Assembly (NCBI GenBank): GCA_016195265.1
Contig: JACPZW010000017.1
Span: forward strand, 1-48,449
Direction: 5' to 3'
Source: Acidobacteriota bacterium
GTDB lineage: Bacteria > Acidobacteriota > Vicinamibacteria > Vicinamibacterales > CAVVIG01
DNA: 48,449 bases
Shown here: positions 17,683 through 26,695 of the stretch, one piece after another
Numbering within the stretch: the stretch's first letter is position 1
Layout of the letters: each line of letters starts with the position of its first letter
Notes under the pieces: model-generated
Told to the model about the DNA's origin: nothing
Database searches by the model: none
The model's input: only the letters and a program-made list of their open reading frames with translations
Made by a program: the position numbers and the translations under genes

Positions 17683-19101
17683 ATGGCAGTGGCAACGGCA
17701 TCCACCCGAACGATTACGGCCGACGAGCAGGCCGTCGCGCGGGCACTGCTCGCCAGAGCGAGAGCCGCCATGCGGGCGGTCGACGCCTGCGATCAAGCGA
17801 CTGTCGATCGATGGTGCCGCGCGGTCGCCTGGGCCGGCGGGAACGAAGCGACGGCGACGCGACTCGCGCGGATGAGCGTCGAGGAAAGCGGCATGGGCAG
17901 CCCGGAGCCGAAACGACGAGCGAAGGTGCTTGGCATCCTCCGCGACGCGTTACGGCAAAAGAGCATGGGCGTCATCGAGGAACTGCCGGACCAGGGGATC
18001 GTGAAGTACGCGAAGCCCGCCGGCGTCGTCGCGTCGCTGATCCCGGTCACGAGTCCGTACGTCACGCCGATCGGCATCGCGATTTACGCGATCAAATGCA
18101 GGGACGCCGTCATCTTTTCTCCGCATCCGGGCAGCCGGAAGACGACGAACGAGACCGTGCGCGTCATGCGGGCGGCGCTGAAGGCGCTTGGCGCTTCTGA
18201 GGATCTCCTTCAGTGCGTCGAACGGCCGAGCATCCCGCTCGCCAACGAGTTGATGAGCCTGTGCGATCTGACCATCGCGACCGGCGGCCCCGCGATGGTG
18301 AAGGCGGCCTACAGCTCCGGCAAGCCGGCGTACGGCGTTGGCGCCGGGAATGCCACGATGGTCATCGACGAGACCGCCAACATCGTTGACGCGGCGCGCA
18401 ACACGCGCATCAGCAAGACGAACGACCATGGATCAGGCTGCTCCGCCGACGGCAATCTTCTCGTGGACACCTCGATTTACGACGCTCTTCTGAAACAGCT
18501 GCAGGTCGAGGGCGGCTACCTCGTCAGCGGCGCAGAGAAAGCGCTGCTCGAGAAGGCGTACTGGGACGAGAAGGGTCGCCGCACGCCCGACACCATCGCC
18601 CGCGCGGCATCAGTCGTGGCACGGCGCGCCGGTTTCTCGATCCCGGACGACAAGACCTTCCTGCTCGTCGAAGAGCAGCACATCGGCAAGCCGCACCTGT
18701 TCTCCACGGAAAAGCTCGGCACAGTGCTCGCCGTCTTCAAGTACGACGGGTTCGACCAGGCGCTCGAGAAGGTGCGGCAGATTTTCGACACGGGCGGCAA
18801 AGGTCACTCGTGCGGCATTTATTCACACAGCGACGATCACATTCATCGCCTCGCGTTGGTCGCGCCCGTCAGCCGCATCATGGTCCGGCAGGTGCAATCC
18901 AGCTCGAACGCGGGCACGTTCACCAACGGCATGCCGATGACGTCGAGCATGGGCTGCGGCGTATGGGGCGGAAACATCACGAACGAGAACATCTCGCTCA
19001 AGCACTACATGAACGTCACCTGGGTGAGCCGGCCGATCGCGGAAGATCGGCCGTCGGAGCAGGAGTTGTTCGGCGAGTTCTACAACGGCGAGATCTTCTA
19101 A
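17683..19101 (+). CDS. Acylating aldehyde dehydrogenase (sulfoacetaldehyde dehydrogenase/SauS-like)
   Basis: About 472 residues of the CoA-acylating aldehyde dehydrogenase group. The catalytic cysteine is C253 in GSGCSADGN. The nucleotide-binding region includes PAGVVASLIPVTSP and FSPHPGSRKTT. These enzymes convert an aldehyde plus CoA and NAD(P)+ to acyl-CoA. The closest named type I recall is acylating sulfoacetaldehyde dehydrogenase, but acetaldehyde or other short aldehydes are possible. GTG at 17677 overlaps the upstream stop; ATG at 17683 is preferred because GGGAAG stands about 6 nt before it. Confidence 0.87.
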   Translation: MAVATASTRTITADEQAVARALLARARAAMRAVDACDQATVDRWCRAVAWAGGNEATATRLARMSVEESGMGSPEPKRRAKVLGILRDALRQKSMGVIEELPDQGIVKYAKPAGVVASLIPVTSPYVTPIGIAIYAIKCRDAVIFSPHPGSRKTTNETVRVMRAALKALGASEDLLQCVERPSIPLANELMSLCDLTIATGGPAMVKAAYSSGKPAYGVGAGNATMVIDETANIVDAARNTRISKTNDHGSGCSADGNLLVDTSIYDALLKQLQVEGGYLVSGAEKALLEKAYWDEKGRRTPDTIARAASVVARRAGFSIPDDKTFLLVEEQHIGKPHLFSTEKLGTVLAVFKYDGFDQALEKVRQIFDTGGKGHSCGIYSHSDDHIHRLALVAPVSRIMVRQVQSSSNAGTFTNGMPMTSSMGCGVWGGNITNENISLKHYMNVTWVSRPIAEDRPSEQELFGEFYNGEIF

Positions 19102-19142
19102 CCATCGAACCATTCGAACCATTTCGCAGCGGGGCAATCGAC

Positions 19143-20912
19143 ATGAGCACAGTTGCCGCGAACACCATCCCCGGGACCGAACGCCAGACCGAGACGCGGA
19201 TCGCCTCGTACCTGCTGACCGAGTATCTCGAGCGCATCGGCGTCGAGGTGATCTTCGGCTTGTGCGGGCACACGATCATCGCGCTGCTCGACGCGATCGG
19301 GAAAAGCCAGATCCGGTTCGTGTCAACACGCCACGAGCAGATCGCCGCCCACGCGGCCGACGGCTACGCGCGCGCCTCCGGCAAGACGGGCGTGGTGTTG
19401 TCGCATCTCGGGCCCGGGCTGACCAATGCCTGCACGGGCGTGGCGAACGCGGCGCTCGACTCGATCCCGATGGTCGTGATTGCGGGCGACGTGCCCTCCC
19501 ACTACTTCGGCCGCCACCCGCACCAGGAGGTCAACCTCCACCAGGACGGCGACCAGTGCCAGATCTACCGGCCGTTCTGCAAGCGCGTGTACCGGGTGGA
19601 CCGCGTGCAGGACCTGCCGCGCATCATGGAGCGCGCGTTCCATCTCGCGCAGGCCGGACGTCCCGGCCCGGTGCTCGTCGACGTGCCGATGGACATCTTC
19701 TCGGCCGATCTTCCGGTGGACGCGTTCCAACAGGTGCCCGCACCGATGGCGCCGCCGACCGTCGATGGCGCGACCGCCGCGCGCATCGTCGAAGCGCTCG
19801 CCGGCGCCGAGCGGCCCATCCTGTACGCCGGCGGCGGTGTCCTGTCGGCGCGCGCGACGTCGGAGCTGGCCGCGCTGGCCGAGGCGCTCGAGGTGCCGGT
19901 CGCGCACACGCTCATGGGCAAGGGCTGCCTGCGTGAGGACCACCCGCTGCTTCTCGGACAGACCGGCTTCTGGGGCACACCGATTTCGAATGACAAATGC
20001 CGCACCGCCGATCTCATCGTGGCCGTGGGCACCAGACTCGCTGAAGCGAATTCCAGCTCGTGGGATCCGCGCTTCACGTTTGCCATTCCGCCGACCCGCC
20101 TGATCCACATCGATGCGGACGAGGCGGAAATCGGCCGCAACTACTCGACTGAGCTGGGCGTGGTCGCCGACGCCAAGCTGGCGCTCGGCGCGCTCGCCGG
20201 CGCCGCGCGCGGCGTGCGCCACAGGGACCGCGGCCGCCTGCGCGAGGAGATCGCGCGCGGCCGGAAAGCGTTCGCCGCCAACTGGGATCATCAGTGGAGC
20301 TCGAATCAGTATCCGATGCGGCCGGAACGGATTCTCGCGGAACTGCGCAAAGCCGTGCCCGAGGACGGCTTCATCGTGACCGACGTGGGATGGAACAAGA
20401 ACGGCGTCGGCCAGCAGTTCCCCATCACAGTCCCCGGAACGTTCATCACGCCGAGCGGTCTGGCGACGATGGGCTTCGGGCCCGCGGCCGTGCTCGGCGT
20501 CAAGATGGCGCATCCGAATCGCGCCGCTGTCTCCTTGATAGGCGACGGCGGGTTCAGCACGAACCCGTCGGTGATCGCCACGGCGATGGAGGCGGATCTG
20601 CCTGTCGTCTGGCTCGTGATGGACAACGCCGGCTTCGGCACGATCGCGGGCCTCGAGTCGATGCACTACGGCTGGAGCTTCGGCTGCATGTTCGAGCGCG
20701 GCGGTAAACCGTACCGGGCCGACTACGCCGCCATGGCGCGCGGGTTCGGCGCGCGCGGCGTGATGATTGAGTCCGCGGCGGACCTCGGCCCCGCCCTGCG
20801 TGAGGCGCTGGCGTCGAACCTGCCAACCGTGATTCAGGCGCCGATGGAAAACGCGCCGACGCCGACGCCCGGACACTGGAACATCAACGACATTTATCGG
20901 AAGGGTGAATAA
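19143..20912 (+). CDS. Thiamine-diphosphate-dependent enzyme (acetolactate synthase-like)
   Basis: A 589-residue protein with the three-domain plan of ThDP enzymes. The cofactor-activating glutamate is E65 in STRHEQIAAHAADGYAR. The diphosphate/Mg motif begins at GDGGFSTNP (about residue 467) and ends at the asparagine of MDNAGFGT. The family includes acetolactate synthase, sulfoacetaldehyde acetyltransferase and oxalyl/2-hydroxyacyl-CoA lyase; the sequence does not decide between them. An FAD-binding role is not evident. ATG at 19143 is chosen because upstream in-frame sequence back to 18810 lies over the dehydrogenase gene. The 5' leader holds a short AACCATTCG repeat. Confidence 0.87.
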   Translation: MSTVAANTIPGTERQTETRIASYLLTEYLERIGVEVIFGLCGHTIIALLDAIGKSQIRFVSTRHEQIAAHAADGYARASGKTGVVLSHLGPGLTNACTGVANAALDSIPMVVIAGDVPSHYFGRHPHQEVNLHQDGDQCQIYRPFCKRVYRVDRVQDLPRIMERAFHLAQAGRPGPVLVDVPMDIFSADLPVDAFQQVPAPMAPPTVDGATAARIVEALAGAERPILYAGGGVLSARATSELAALAEALEVPVAHTLMGKGCLREDHPLLLGQTGFWGTPISNDKCRTADLIVAVGTRLAEANSSSWDPRFTFAIPPTRLIHIDADEAEIGRNYSTELGVVADAKLALGALAGAARGVRHRDRGRLREEIARGRKAFAANWDHQWSSNQYPMRPERILAELRKAVPEDGFIVTDVGWNKNGVGQQFPITVPGTFITPSGLATMGFGPAAVLGVKMAHPNRAAVSLIGDGGFSTNPSVIATAMEADLPVVWLVMDNAGFGTIAGLESMHYGWSFGCMFERGGKPYRADYAAMARGFGARGVMIESAADLGPALREALASNLPTVIQAPMENAPTPTPGHWNINDIYRKGE

Positions 20913-20927
20913 AGACCTGCCGGTCAC

Positions 20928-21018
20928 ATGGCTGAGGGCTGAGGGCTAATGGCGAAAACTGCTGCGACCGTTTCGTCAGCCATCAGCCATCAGCCATCAG
21001 CCATCGCCAGTTCGATGG
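20928..21018. repeat. Mirror-image heptad array spanning the MFS gene start
   Basis: Thirteen units in one 7-bp phase: a left arm of ATGGCTG/AGGGCTG units, a three-unit spacer, then CAGCCAT repeated four times. The arms are complementary and would form a hairpin. The array contains the first possible start codon (20949) of the MFS transporter. Confidence 0.85.
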
Positions 21019-22289
21019 CGCCCCCATCCTGGCGGTCCTGGTCCGTCTGGGCAGTCGCCGCCACGTACTACCTCGCCGCGTTCTACCTGCGATCGTCGCC
21101 CGCCGTCATGACGACCGAGCTGATGCGGGACTTCCGCATCGGCGCGAGCCAGCTCGGCAACTTCTCCGCGGTGTATTTCTACGCCTACATCGCGATGCAG
21201 ATACCGACGGGCGTGCTCGTCGACTCCTGGGGCGCGCGGCGGCTCCTGATCGCGGGATCGCTCGCGGCCGCAGCCGGCACCTGCCTCTTCGGCGCGACCA
21301 GCAGCTACGCGCTGGCGTCGATTGGTCGGCTCATCGTCGGCGGCGCCACGGCCGTCGGCTGGGTCGTCACGCTGAAGATCGCCTCGCACTGGTTTCCCCG
21401 CGAGCGCTTCGCGATGCTGTCGGGCCTCGGGCTGATGATGGGCAACGTCGGCGCGCTCGTCGCCCAGGTGCCGCTGCGCCTGCTGGTCGAGCAATTCGGC
21501 TGGCGCGCGGTGGCGCTCGGCTCGGCCGGGGTCGTCCTCGCGGTCGGGCTCGCCGCGTGCGCATGGGTGACGAACGATCCGCTCGAGAAGGGCTTTTACA
21601 GCTACGCGCCCGCCGAGTTACAGCGCACCCATCTGACGATTGGCGAGCTCGTTCGCGAATTCCCGGCGATCTTCACGTATCGCAACACCTGGCTGATCTT
21701 TCTGGCGCAGGGCGGCTTCGTGGGCGCGATGTTGTCGTTCACCGGCCTGTGGGGGCCGACGTATCTCCGCCAGCGCTTCACGCTCGCGTCCACGGAGGCG
21801 TCCGCGGTCTGCTCGGTGATGATCGTGTGCTGGGCGGTGGCGAGCCCTCTCGCTGGATATCTGTCCGACAGGCTCGGGCAGCGGAAACCGATCTATCTCG
21901 GCGGCGCCGTCGTCGCGGCGCTGGGATGGTCGGTGCTGTTCTACGCGCCGCTCCCGCTTGCGGCGTTCACCGCGGTGGCCGCGGTGACGAGCTTCGCGTG
22001 CGGCGCGGTGATCCTCGGATTTGCCTATGCGAAGGAATCGGTGCCGATTCAGCTGCTCGGGACGATTTCCGGCGCGATCAACGTCGGCAACCAGATCGGC
22101 CCCACGATCCTCCAGCCCGCGATCGGACGCGTGCTGGATCAGCGCTGGATCGGCGCGATGAAGGACGGCGTCCGCGTCTACCCGGGCGGGGCGTTTCAGG
22201 TCGGGTTCGCGATGATCGTGGCGTGGTCCGTGCTGTCATGCCTGCTGATCGCGTTCACCCGCGAGACACGCTGCAGGCAGGCCGCCTGA
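21015..22289 (+). CDS. MFS transporter (major facilitator superfamily)
   Basis: About 424 residues with twelve predicted membrane helices. The MFS loop signature GVLVDSWGARRLL lies between helices 2 and 3 and LAGYLSDRLGQRKP at the mirror position. As the transporter of the cluster it probably imports the substrate or exports a product; SauU-type MFS proteins occupy this position in sulfoacetate clusters. An earlier ATG at 20949 would add 22 residues (including AISHQPSAIAS) encoded by the heptad array; those look non-native, so 21015 is preferred, though ribosome signals do not settle it. Confidence 0.87.
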   Translation: MAPPSWRSWSVWAVAATYYLAAFYLRSSPAVMTTELMRDFRIGASQLGNFSAVYFYAYIAMQIPTGVLVDSWGARRLLIAGSLAAAAGTCLFGATSSYALASIGRLIVGGATAVGWVVTLKIASHWFPRERFAMLSGLGLMMGNVGALVAQVPLRLLVEQFGWRAVALGSAGVVLAVGLAACAWVTNDPLEKGFYSYAPAELQRTHLTIGELVREFPAIFTYRNTWLIFLAQGGFVGAMLSFTGLWGPTYLRQRFTLASTEASAVCSVMIVCWAVASPLAGYLSDRLGQRKPIYLGGAVVAALGWSVLFYAPLPLAAFTAVAAVTSFACGAVILGFAYAKESVPIQLLGTISGAINVGNQIGPTILQPAIGRVLDQRWIGAMKDGVRVYPGGAFQVGFAMIVAWSVLSCLLIAFTRETRCRQAA

Positions 22290-22308
22290 CGGCGGTAACA
22301 TAGGGCCG

Positions 22309-24054
22309 ATGGCGTCGCGTCACCCCATAACGGCCGTGCCACGGGACACGGACCGATCCGTCCGGGAACAGCTCGACCGAATTCTCGCCAGCGCAACCTT
22401 CAAACAGGTCGATCGGCTCAAGCGGTTCCTGAGCTTCATCGTCCTCGAATCGATCGGCGGCCGCCGCACCGAGCTCAAGGAGTACGTGATCGGCGTCCAC
22501 GTGTTCGACAAGGAACCGTCGTTCGACCCGCGAACGGATCCGATTGTCCGCGTGCAGGCGCGCCGGCTACGCGCGAAGCTCGTCCGCTACTACCAGGAAG
22601 ACGGCCGGAGCGATGAGGTGATCATCGACTTGCCCAAAGGGGGCTACGCCCCGGTCATCAAGCCGCGAGAGACCGCTGTCGTCGCGAAGCGGTCGATCAG
22701 CGCGGCACTCGTGAGCCAGAACACCGTGAGCGTGCTCCCCTTCGTGAATCATGGCGGTGGCGTCGAGCTCGACGCGTTCTGCCTGGGCGTCCGGGAAGAA
22801 ATCATTCACAACCTGGCGCAGTTTCCCAATCTTCGGACGCTGGCGCTGGACGATGCCACCGGCAAGGCGGACACGGCGATGATCGTCAGCGGGAGCGTCC
22901 GCGCGTCCGGGACACGCCTTCGCATCGCGGCGCAGCTCGTCGACACGGCGAGCCGCTGTTATCTCTGGTCGGAATCCATCGACGCCGACACGGCGGATCT
23001 ATTCGGCGCGCAGGAACGCGTGGCGCGGGCGATTGTGCAGAGGCTCGAAACCGAGTTCACGGACGGCCCGCGCCCGAGCGGCCGCCGGCCGATCGAGAAT
23101 CTTGCCGCCCACAATCTGTATCTGCAGGGCCGGTACCACCTGAGCCAGCGGAGCGAGGAAGGTCTGCTGAAGGCCCTCGAATTCTTCGGGAAGGCCCTGG
23201 CCGAGGACGCGCAGTACGCCCCTGCCCACAGCGGGCTGGCCGACGCGTACGGGCTCTGCAATCACTACGGGGTCATGGGACCGTCCGAGGTGTGGACGAA
23301 GGCCGCGTCGAGCGCCGCGACGGCCGTGATGCTGGACGACGAGTCCGGCGAGGCGCATACGTCGCTGGCCCACGTGAAGTCGACGCAGGACTGGGACTGG
23401 CTCGGATCGGAGCGCGAATTCCGTCGCGCCATCAGTCTGAACCCGCGCAATGCGACGGCCCACCACTGGTACGCGGCGTCGTGCCTGGCGCCGCTGGGCC
23501 GGCTCGACGAGGCGCTGGATGAAATGCTCGTCGCGCAATCGCTCGATCCCGTGTCAGCGATTGTGGCGAGCGACGTCGCCGCCGTGCATTTCTACCGCCG
23601 CGATTTCCAGACCGCCCTCGAGCGCTGCGACCACACCATCGAGCTGAATCCGCACTTCGCCGCCGCCTACTGGATGCTCGGCCTCGTGCAGGAGCAATTG
23701 AAGGACTTCGACGAATCCGAAGCCGCGTTTCAGCGCGCCGTGCACCTGTCGCCGAACATGCCGCGCGTACACGGTGCGCTGGGCCGGACCTTCGCGCTGT
23801 CGGGCCGGCAGGCGCAGGCGCTCGAGGTGCTCGCGAAGCTCGAGGCGTTCGCCAAGCAGCGGTACGTGTCGCCCATGGAGTTCGCGTGGATCCACTTTGC
23901 GCTCGATCAGGCTGAACAGGGTTTCCGGTGGCTCGCGAAGGCGGCGGAGGACCGGGCGTTCGAGCTGATTCACCTCAACGTCGATCCCCGATTCGACCCG
24001 CTGCGGGACGACCGCCGGTTCGGCGCGATCCGCACGAGGCTCGGACTCGGGTAG
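22309..24054 (+). CDS. Winged-helix-like/TPR regulatory protein of the acidobacterial type
   Basis: A 581-residue protein. The N-terminal block (about 15-115) contains LDRILASATFKQVDRLKRFL and IVRVQARRLRAKLVRYYQ, a DNA-binding-like module seen before TPR arrays in acidobacteria. Next comes a TolB/FlgO-like sensor domain (SVLPFVNHGG... at about 135-245), then several tetratricopeptide repeats to the end. No membrane helix is visible, unlike CadC. Only 19 bp after the MFS gene, it is likely cotranscribed with the catabolic cluster and may control it. The stop is immediately followed by the stop of the convergent thuA-like gene (24054/24055), with no terminator space between. Confidence 0.75.
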   Translation: MASRHPITAVPRDTDRSVREQLDRILASATFKQVDRLKRFLSFIVLESIGGRRTELKEYVIGVHVFDKEPSFDPRTDPIVRVQARRLRAKLVRYYQEDGRSDEVIIDLPKGGYAPVIKPRETAVVAKRSISAALVSQNTVSVLPFVNHGGGVELDAFCLGVREEIIHNLAQFPNLRTLALDDATGKADTAMIVSGSVRASGTRLRIAAQLVDTASRCYLWSESIDADTADLFGAQERVARAIVQRLETEFTDGPRPSGRRPIENLAAHNLYLQGRYHLSQRSEEGLLKALEFFGKALAEDAQYAPAHSGLADAYGLCNHYGVMGPSEVWTKAASSAATAVMLDDESGEAHTSLAHVKSTQDWDWLGSEREFRRAISLNPRNATAHHWYAASCLAPLGRLDEALDEMLVAQSLDPVSAIVASDVAAVHFYRRDFQTALERCDHTIELNPHFAAAYWMLGLVQEQLKDFDESEAAFQRAVHLSPNMPRVHGALGRTFALSGRQAQALEVLAKLEAFAKQRYVSPMEFAWIHFALDQAEQGFRWLAKAAEDRAFELIHLNVDPRFDPLRDDRRFGAIRTRLGLG

Positions 24055-24999
24055 CTATTTCAGCGGTCGCGGCGTGACGTCCGCGTCGCTCATGCCCAGA
24101 CTCCATTTCAGCGCTTCGAAGTACATGTGGTACACGTCAGGGTTGTCCCACGTGCTGGCGGCGTGTCCGAGCGACGAGTAGAACACGCGTCCCTTGCCGT
24201 ACATCTTCGCCCACGCGAGCGGGAAATCGCCGTCGGTCCGATGGACTTCCGAGTTCGGCGGCATCTTCGAAACATCAAGCCGCAGCAGCACGCGAATCCT
24301 GGCGCGCGAGTAATCCTGCGCCTGATAGAACTCGTCGGTGAAGTTGAAGACCGGCGGAAAATGTTTCGTCGCCGGAAAGCTCGGATCTTCATTGATCACG
24401 GATCCAGACGCCGTGTTCCACGGATGCCCGTCGTAGCGCGCGCCGATCATCTCGCCGAACTCCGACCAGTCGAGAAACGCCGTCGTCGCGGTGTGAGCCG
24501 CGACGAATCCCTTCCCGTCCTCTTTCACGAACGACAGGAGATCCGCCTTCTGCTGCGCATCCAGCGGCACATCTCGGTGGCCCAGGAAGAAAATGGCGTC
24601 GACGTTGCTCAGGCCCGGACCGCCGCTCGCGGGCTTCCCGTCCGTCATCCGCGGCGCCTTCGAAATGATGTTGGAATCGGTGCGGATGTAGGTGTCGTAC
24701 AGACCCGACTCGTAACCGAGGCGCTCAATCACGGCCAACGCGTGCGAAACCGAATCGTGCTGAGCGATCCCGTTGCGCGTATCGGCCCACGCAAGGACGG
24801 CTTTCCTGGTGCGGACGCCGCGGCCTGGTCCCCGGCCGCCTGCGCGGCCGCCTCCCTGCCCACGTCCCGGCTGCCCATCGCGGCCGCTCTGCACGGCAGA
24901 AACCGCTGGCGTTTGGGCGTGAGCCGACTGCAGGACCGGCGCGGTCGTCGCGACTACCGCCAGGCCGAGCAATCCTGCGGCCATCAGAAGTCGTTTCAT
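24055..24999 (-). CDS. Secreted ThuA-like domain protein, paralogue
   Basis: A 314-residue paralogue of the protein at 10818-11684 with the same motifs (LLSFVKEDGKGFVAAHTATTAF, HRTDGDFPLAWAKMYGKGRV). A signal peptide (residues 1-28) is followed by a glycine/arginine-rich low-complexity linker (about 40-65) absent from the first copy. ATG at 24999 gives a good leader. A perfect palindrome (25063-25086) lies 64 bp upstream and shares its core with a palindrome at the other thuA operon. Confidence 0.9.
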   Translation of the reverse strand: MKRLLMAAGLLGLAVVATTAPVLQSAHAQTPAVSAVQSGRDGQPGRGQGGGRAGGRGPGRGVRTRKAVLAWADTRNGIAQHDSVSHALAVIERLGYESGLYDTYIRTDSNIISKAPRMTDGKPASGGPGLSNVDAIFFLGHRDVPLDAQQKADLLSFVKEDGKGFVAAHTATTAFLDWSEFGEMIGARYDGHPWNTASGSVINEDPSFPATKHFPPVFNFTDEFYQAQDYSRARIRVLLRLDVSKMPPNSEVHRTDGDFPLAWAKMYGKGRVFYSSLGHAASTWDNPDVYHMYFEALKWSLGMSDADVTPRPLK

Positions 25000-25062
25000 C
25001 GTCGCCTCGTGATCGTCATGTTCCAGCGCGACCGTACCACCCGAACGGGACGATCACCAAGG

Positions 25063-25086
25063 TGTAACGGTGGCGTTACCGTTACA
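25063..25086. promoter_or_regulatory. Candidate operator, TGTAACGG-N8-CCGTTACA
   Basis: Perfect 8-base inverted arms with an 8-nt spacer, upstream of the second thuA-like gene. The core GTTACCGT also occurs in the palindrome at 16850-16862. Confidence 0.5.
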
Positions 25087-25105
25087 GCCGGCGTTGAGGT
25101 CCGCG

Positions 25106-25402
25106 TCAACCGCCCGCCATCGCCCCGATCACGAGGAACGGCTCGAGGCCGTTGACGATGGCATCGGGCAGCGGCGCATCCGGCGCCTCGTGCGACCAGT
25201 CTTCTTCGCAGACGAAGAACCGCAGGAACGGCCGGCGCTTCAGCGTGCCGTGATCGCGGATCGTGCCCAGCAGCACGGGATAGCGCGCCTCGAGCGCGTC
25301 GAGAATCGCGCGCTGCGTCGCCAGACCCTCGACCTCGATCAGGACCTCGCCGTCGACGCGCGCCAGTGTCCGCAGATGCTGCGGCAGGACGACTCGGATC
25401 AT
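25106..25402 (-). CDS. MoaD/ThiS-like beta-grasp protein with C-terminal Gly-Gly
   Basis: A 98-residue protein of ubiquitin-like size and plan ([22 protein letters not shown], then a C-terminal tail GAMAGG). The free Gly-Gly end is the hallmark of MoaD, ThiS and related sulfur carriers, which are adenylated and thiocarboxylated at that position. No E1-like activating gene (MoeB/ThiF) or molybdopterin gene is nearby. It lies 18 bp downstream of the BNR-propeller gene, and the two are probably one operon. Whether it is a sulfur carrier or a conjugating tag is unknown. Confidence 0.8.
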   Translation of the reverse strand: MIRVVLPQHLRTLARVDGEVLIEVEGLATQRAILDALEARYPVLLGTIRDHGTLKRRPFLRFFVCEEDWSHEAPDAPLPDAIVNGLEPFLVIGAMAGG

Positions 25403-25420
25403 GACCCGCCTCCGCCAAGG

Positions 25421-26545
25421 CTACGGCGTGGTCTGCACCTCGACCGACAACACGGCCGGCAGATCGCGGACGATCGCGTTCCACGTATCGCCGCCGTCCG
25501 CAGATGCGTACACCTGACCGCCGGTCGTGCCGAAATAGATGCCGCATCTATCCAGTGCGTCGACGGCCATCGCGTCGCGCAGAACGTTCACGTAGCAGTT
25601 GCTCTGCGGCAATCCCTTCGTCAGCGCCTCCCAGTCATTCCCGTCATTCCCGCCCGTCCGGCTGCGATAGACGCGCAGCTTTCCATCCGGCGGATAGTGC
25701 TCGGAGTCGCTCTTGATCGGGACGACGAAAATCGTGTCGGGCTCGTGCGCGTGGACATCAATAACAAATCCAAAGTCGGTCGGCAGATTCCCGCTCACCT
25801 CGCGCCACTCGTCACCGCCGTTGTCCGTGCGCATCACGTCCCAGTGCTTCTGCATGAAGAGCGTGTCGGGCCGCGACTTGTGCAGCGCGATGCGATGCAC
25901 GCAGTGGCCGACTTCGGCGGTCGGGTTGGGAATCTGCGCCGACACCAGCCCTTTGTTAATGGGCCGCCACGTCGTGCCGCCATCGTCGGTGCGGAAGGCA
26001 CCCGCCGCGGAAATGGCGATGAAGATCCGCTGCGGATTCGTGGGATCGATCAAGATCGTGTGAAGTCCGAGGCCGCCGGCGCCGGGCGCCCAGTGCTTTC
26101 CGGATCCATGCTCGCGCAGGCCCTTGAGTTCGTGCCACGTCTGCCCGCCGTCGGTCGTGCGGAACATCGCCGCGTCCTCGACCCCCGCGTAGACAGTGTC
26201 GGGATCGGTCAGCGACGGCTCGAGGTGCCAGACGCGCTTGAATTCCCACGGATGCGGCGTACCGTCGTACCACTGGTGCGTGCCGGGAACGCCGTCATAG
26301 ACGAACTTGTTGCCGACGGCTTCCCACGTCTTGCCGCCGTCGTTCGACCGCTGCATGATCTGGCCGAACCAGCCGCTCGTCTGCGACGCATACAGCCGAT
26401 TCGGATCGGCGGGTGAGGCCTTGAGGTGATACATCTCCCAGCCGCCGAAGTGCGGGCCGTTGACGTCCCACCGCTCGCGCTTCCCGTCCGACGTCAGAAT
26501 GAATGCGCCCTTCCGCGTGCCCACCAGTACTCGTACGCCGCTCAT
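25421..26545 (-). CDS. BNR/Asp-box beta-propeller protein (sialidase-like fold)
   Basis: About 374 residues with at least five Asp-box motifs ([49 protein letters not shown]), one per propeller blade. No signal peptide is visible, so it is probably cytoplasmic, and the sialidase catalytic arginine triad is not apparent. It may bind rather than hydrolyse. ATG at 26545 is chosen because GGGAGAA stands 8 nt upstream; a GTG five codons earlier would include that sequence. It pairs with the MoaD-like gene downstream. Confidence 0.82.
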   Translation of the reverse strand: MSGVRVLVGTRKGAFILTSDGKRERWDVNGPHFGGWEMYHLKASPADPNRLYASQTSGWFGQIMQRSNDGGKTWEAVGNKFVYDGVPGTHQWYDGTPHPWEFKRVWHLEPSLTDPDTVYAGVEDAAMFRTTDGGQTWHELKGLREHGSGKHWAPGAGGLGLHTILIDPTNPQRIFIAISAAGAFRTDDGGTTWRPINKGLVSAQIPNPTAEVGHCVHRIALHKSRPDTLFMQKHWDVMRTDNGGDEWREVSGNLPTDFGFVIDVHAHEPDTIFVVPIKSDSEHYPPDGKLRVYRSRTGGNDGNDWEALTKGLPQSNCYVNVLRDAMAVDALDRCGIYFGTTGGQVYASADGGDTWNAIVRDLPAVLSVEVQTTP

Positions 26546-26566
26546 TGTTGGTTCTCCCACTGTATG

Positions 26567-26592
26567 GTCGATCGAGTCGAATCCCGATCGAC
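26567..26592. promoter_or_regulatory. Dyad GTCGATCG-N10-CGATCGAC between divergent genes
   Basis: Perfect 8-base inverted arms, starting 22 bp upstream of the BNR gene start and ending about 100 bp upstream of the metallothionein start. Position and symmetry suit a regulator site; the regulator is unknown. Confidence 0.4.
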
Positions 26593-26695
26593 GGCGCCGC
26601 GCAAAATTCTACGCGAAACACCCGTGCCCCGGCGCCCCCCCAGACCTTGTGATTCACGCGTGAGGCGGGTAGAGTGACTTCGAGGTGACGAGGCC

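Noticed and set aside
18810..19142. 5' extension of the ThDP enzyme frame to 18810
   Set aside because: The extension overlaps the aldehyde dehydrogenase gene and has no family similarity; ATG at 19143 begins the conserved N-terminus.
25421..26545. Calling the BNR protein a sialidase
   Set aside because: Only Asp-boxes are visible; the catalytic arginines and a secretion signal were not found.
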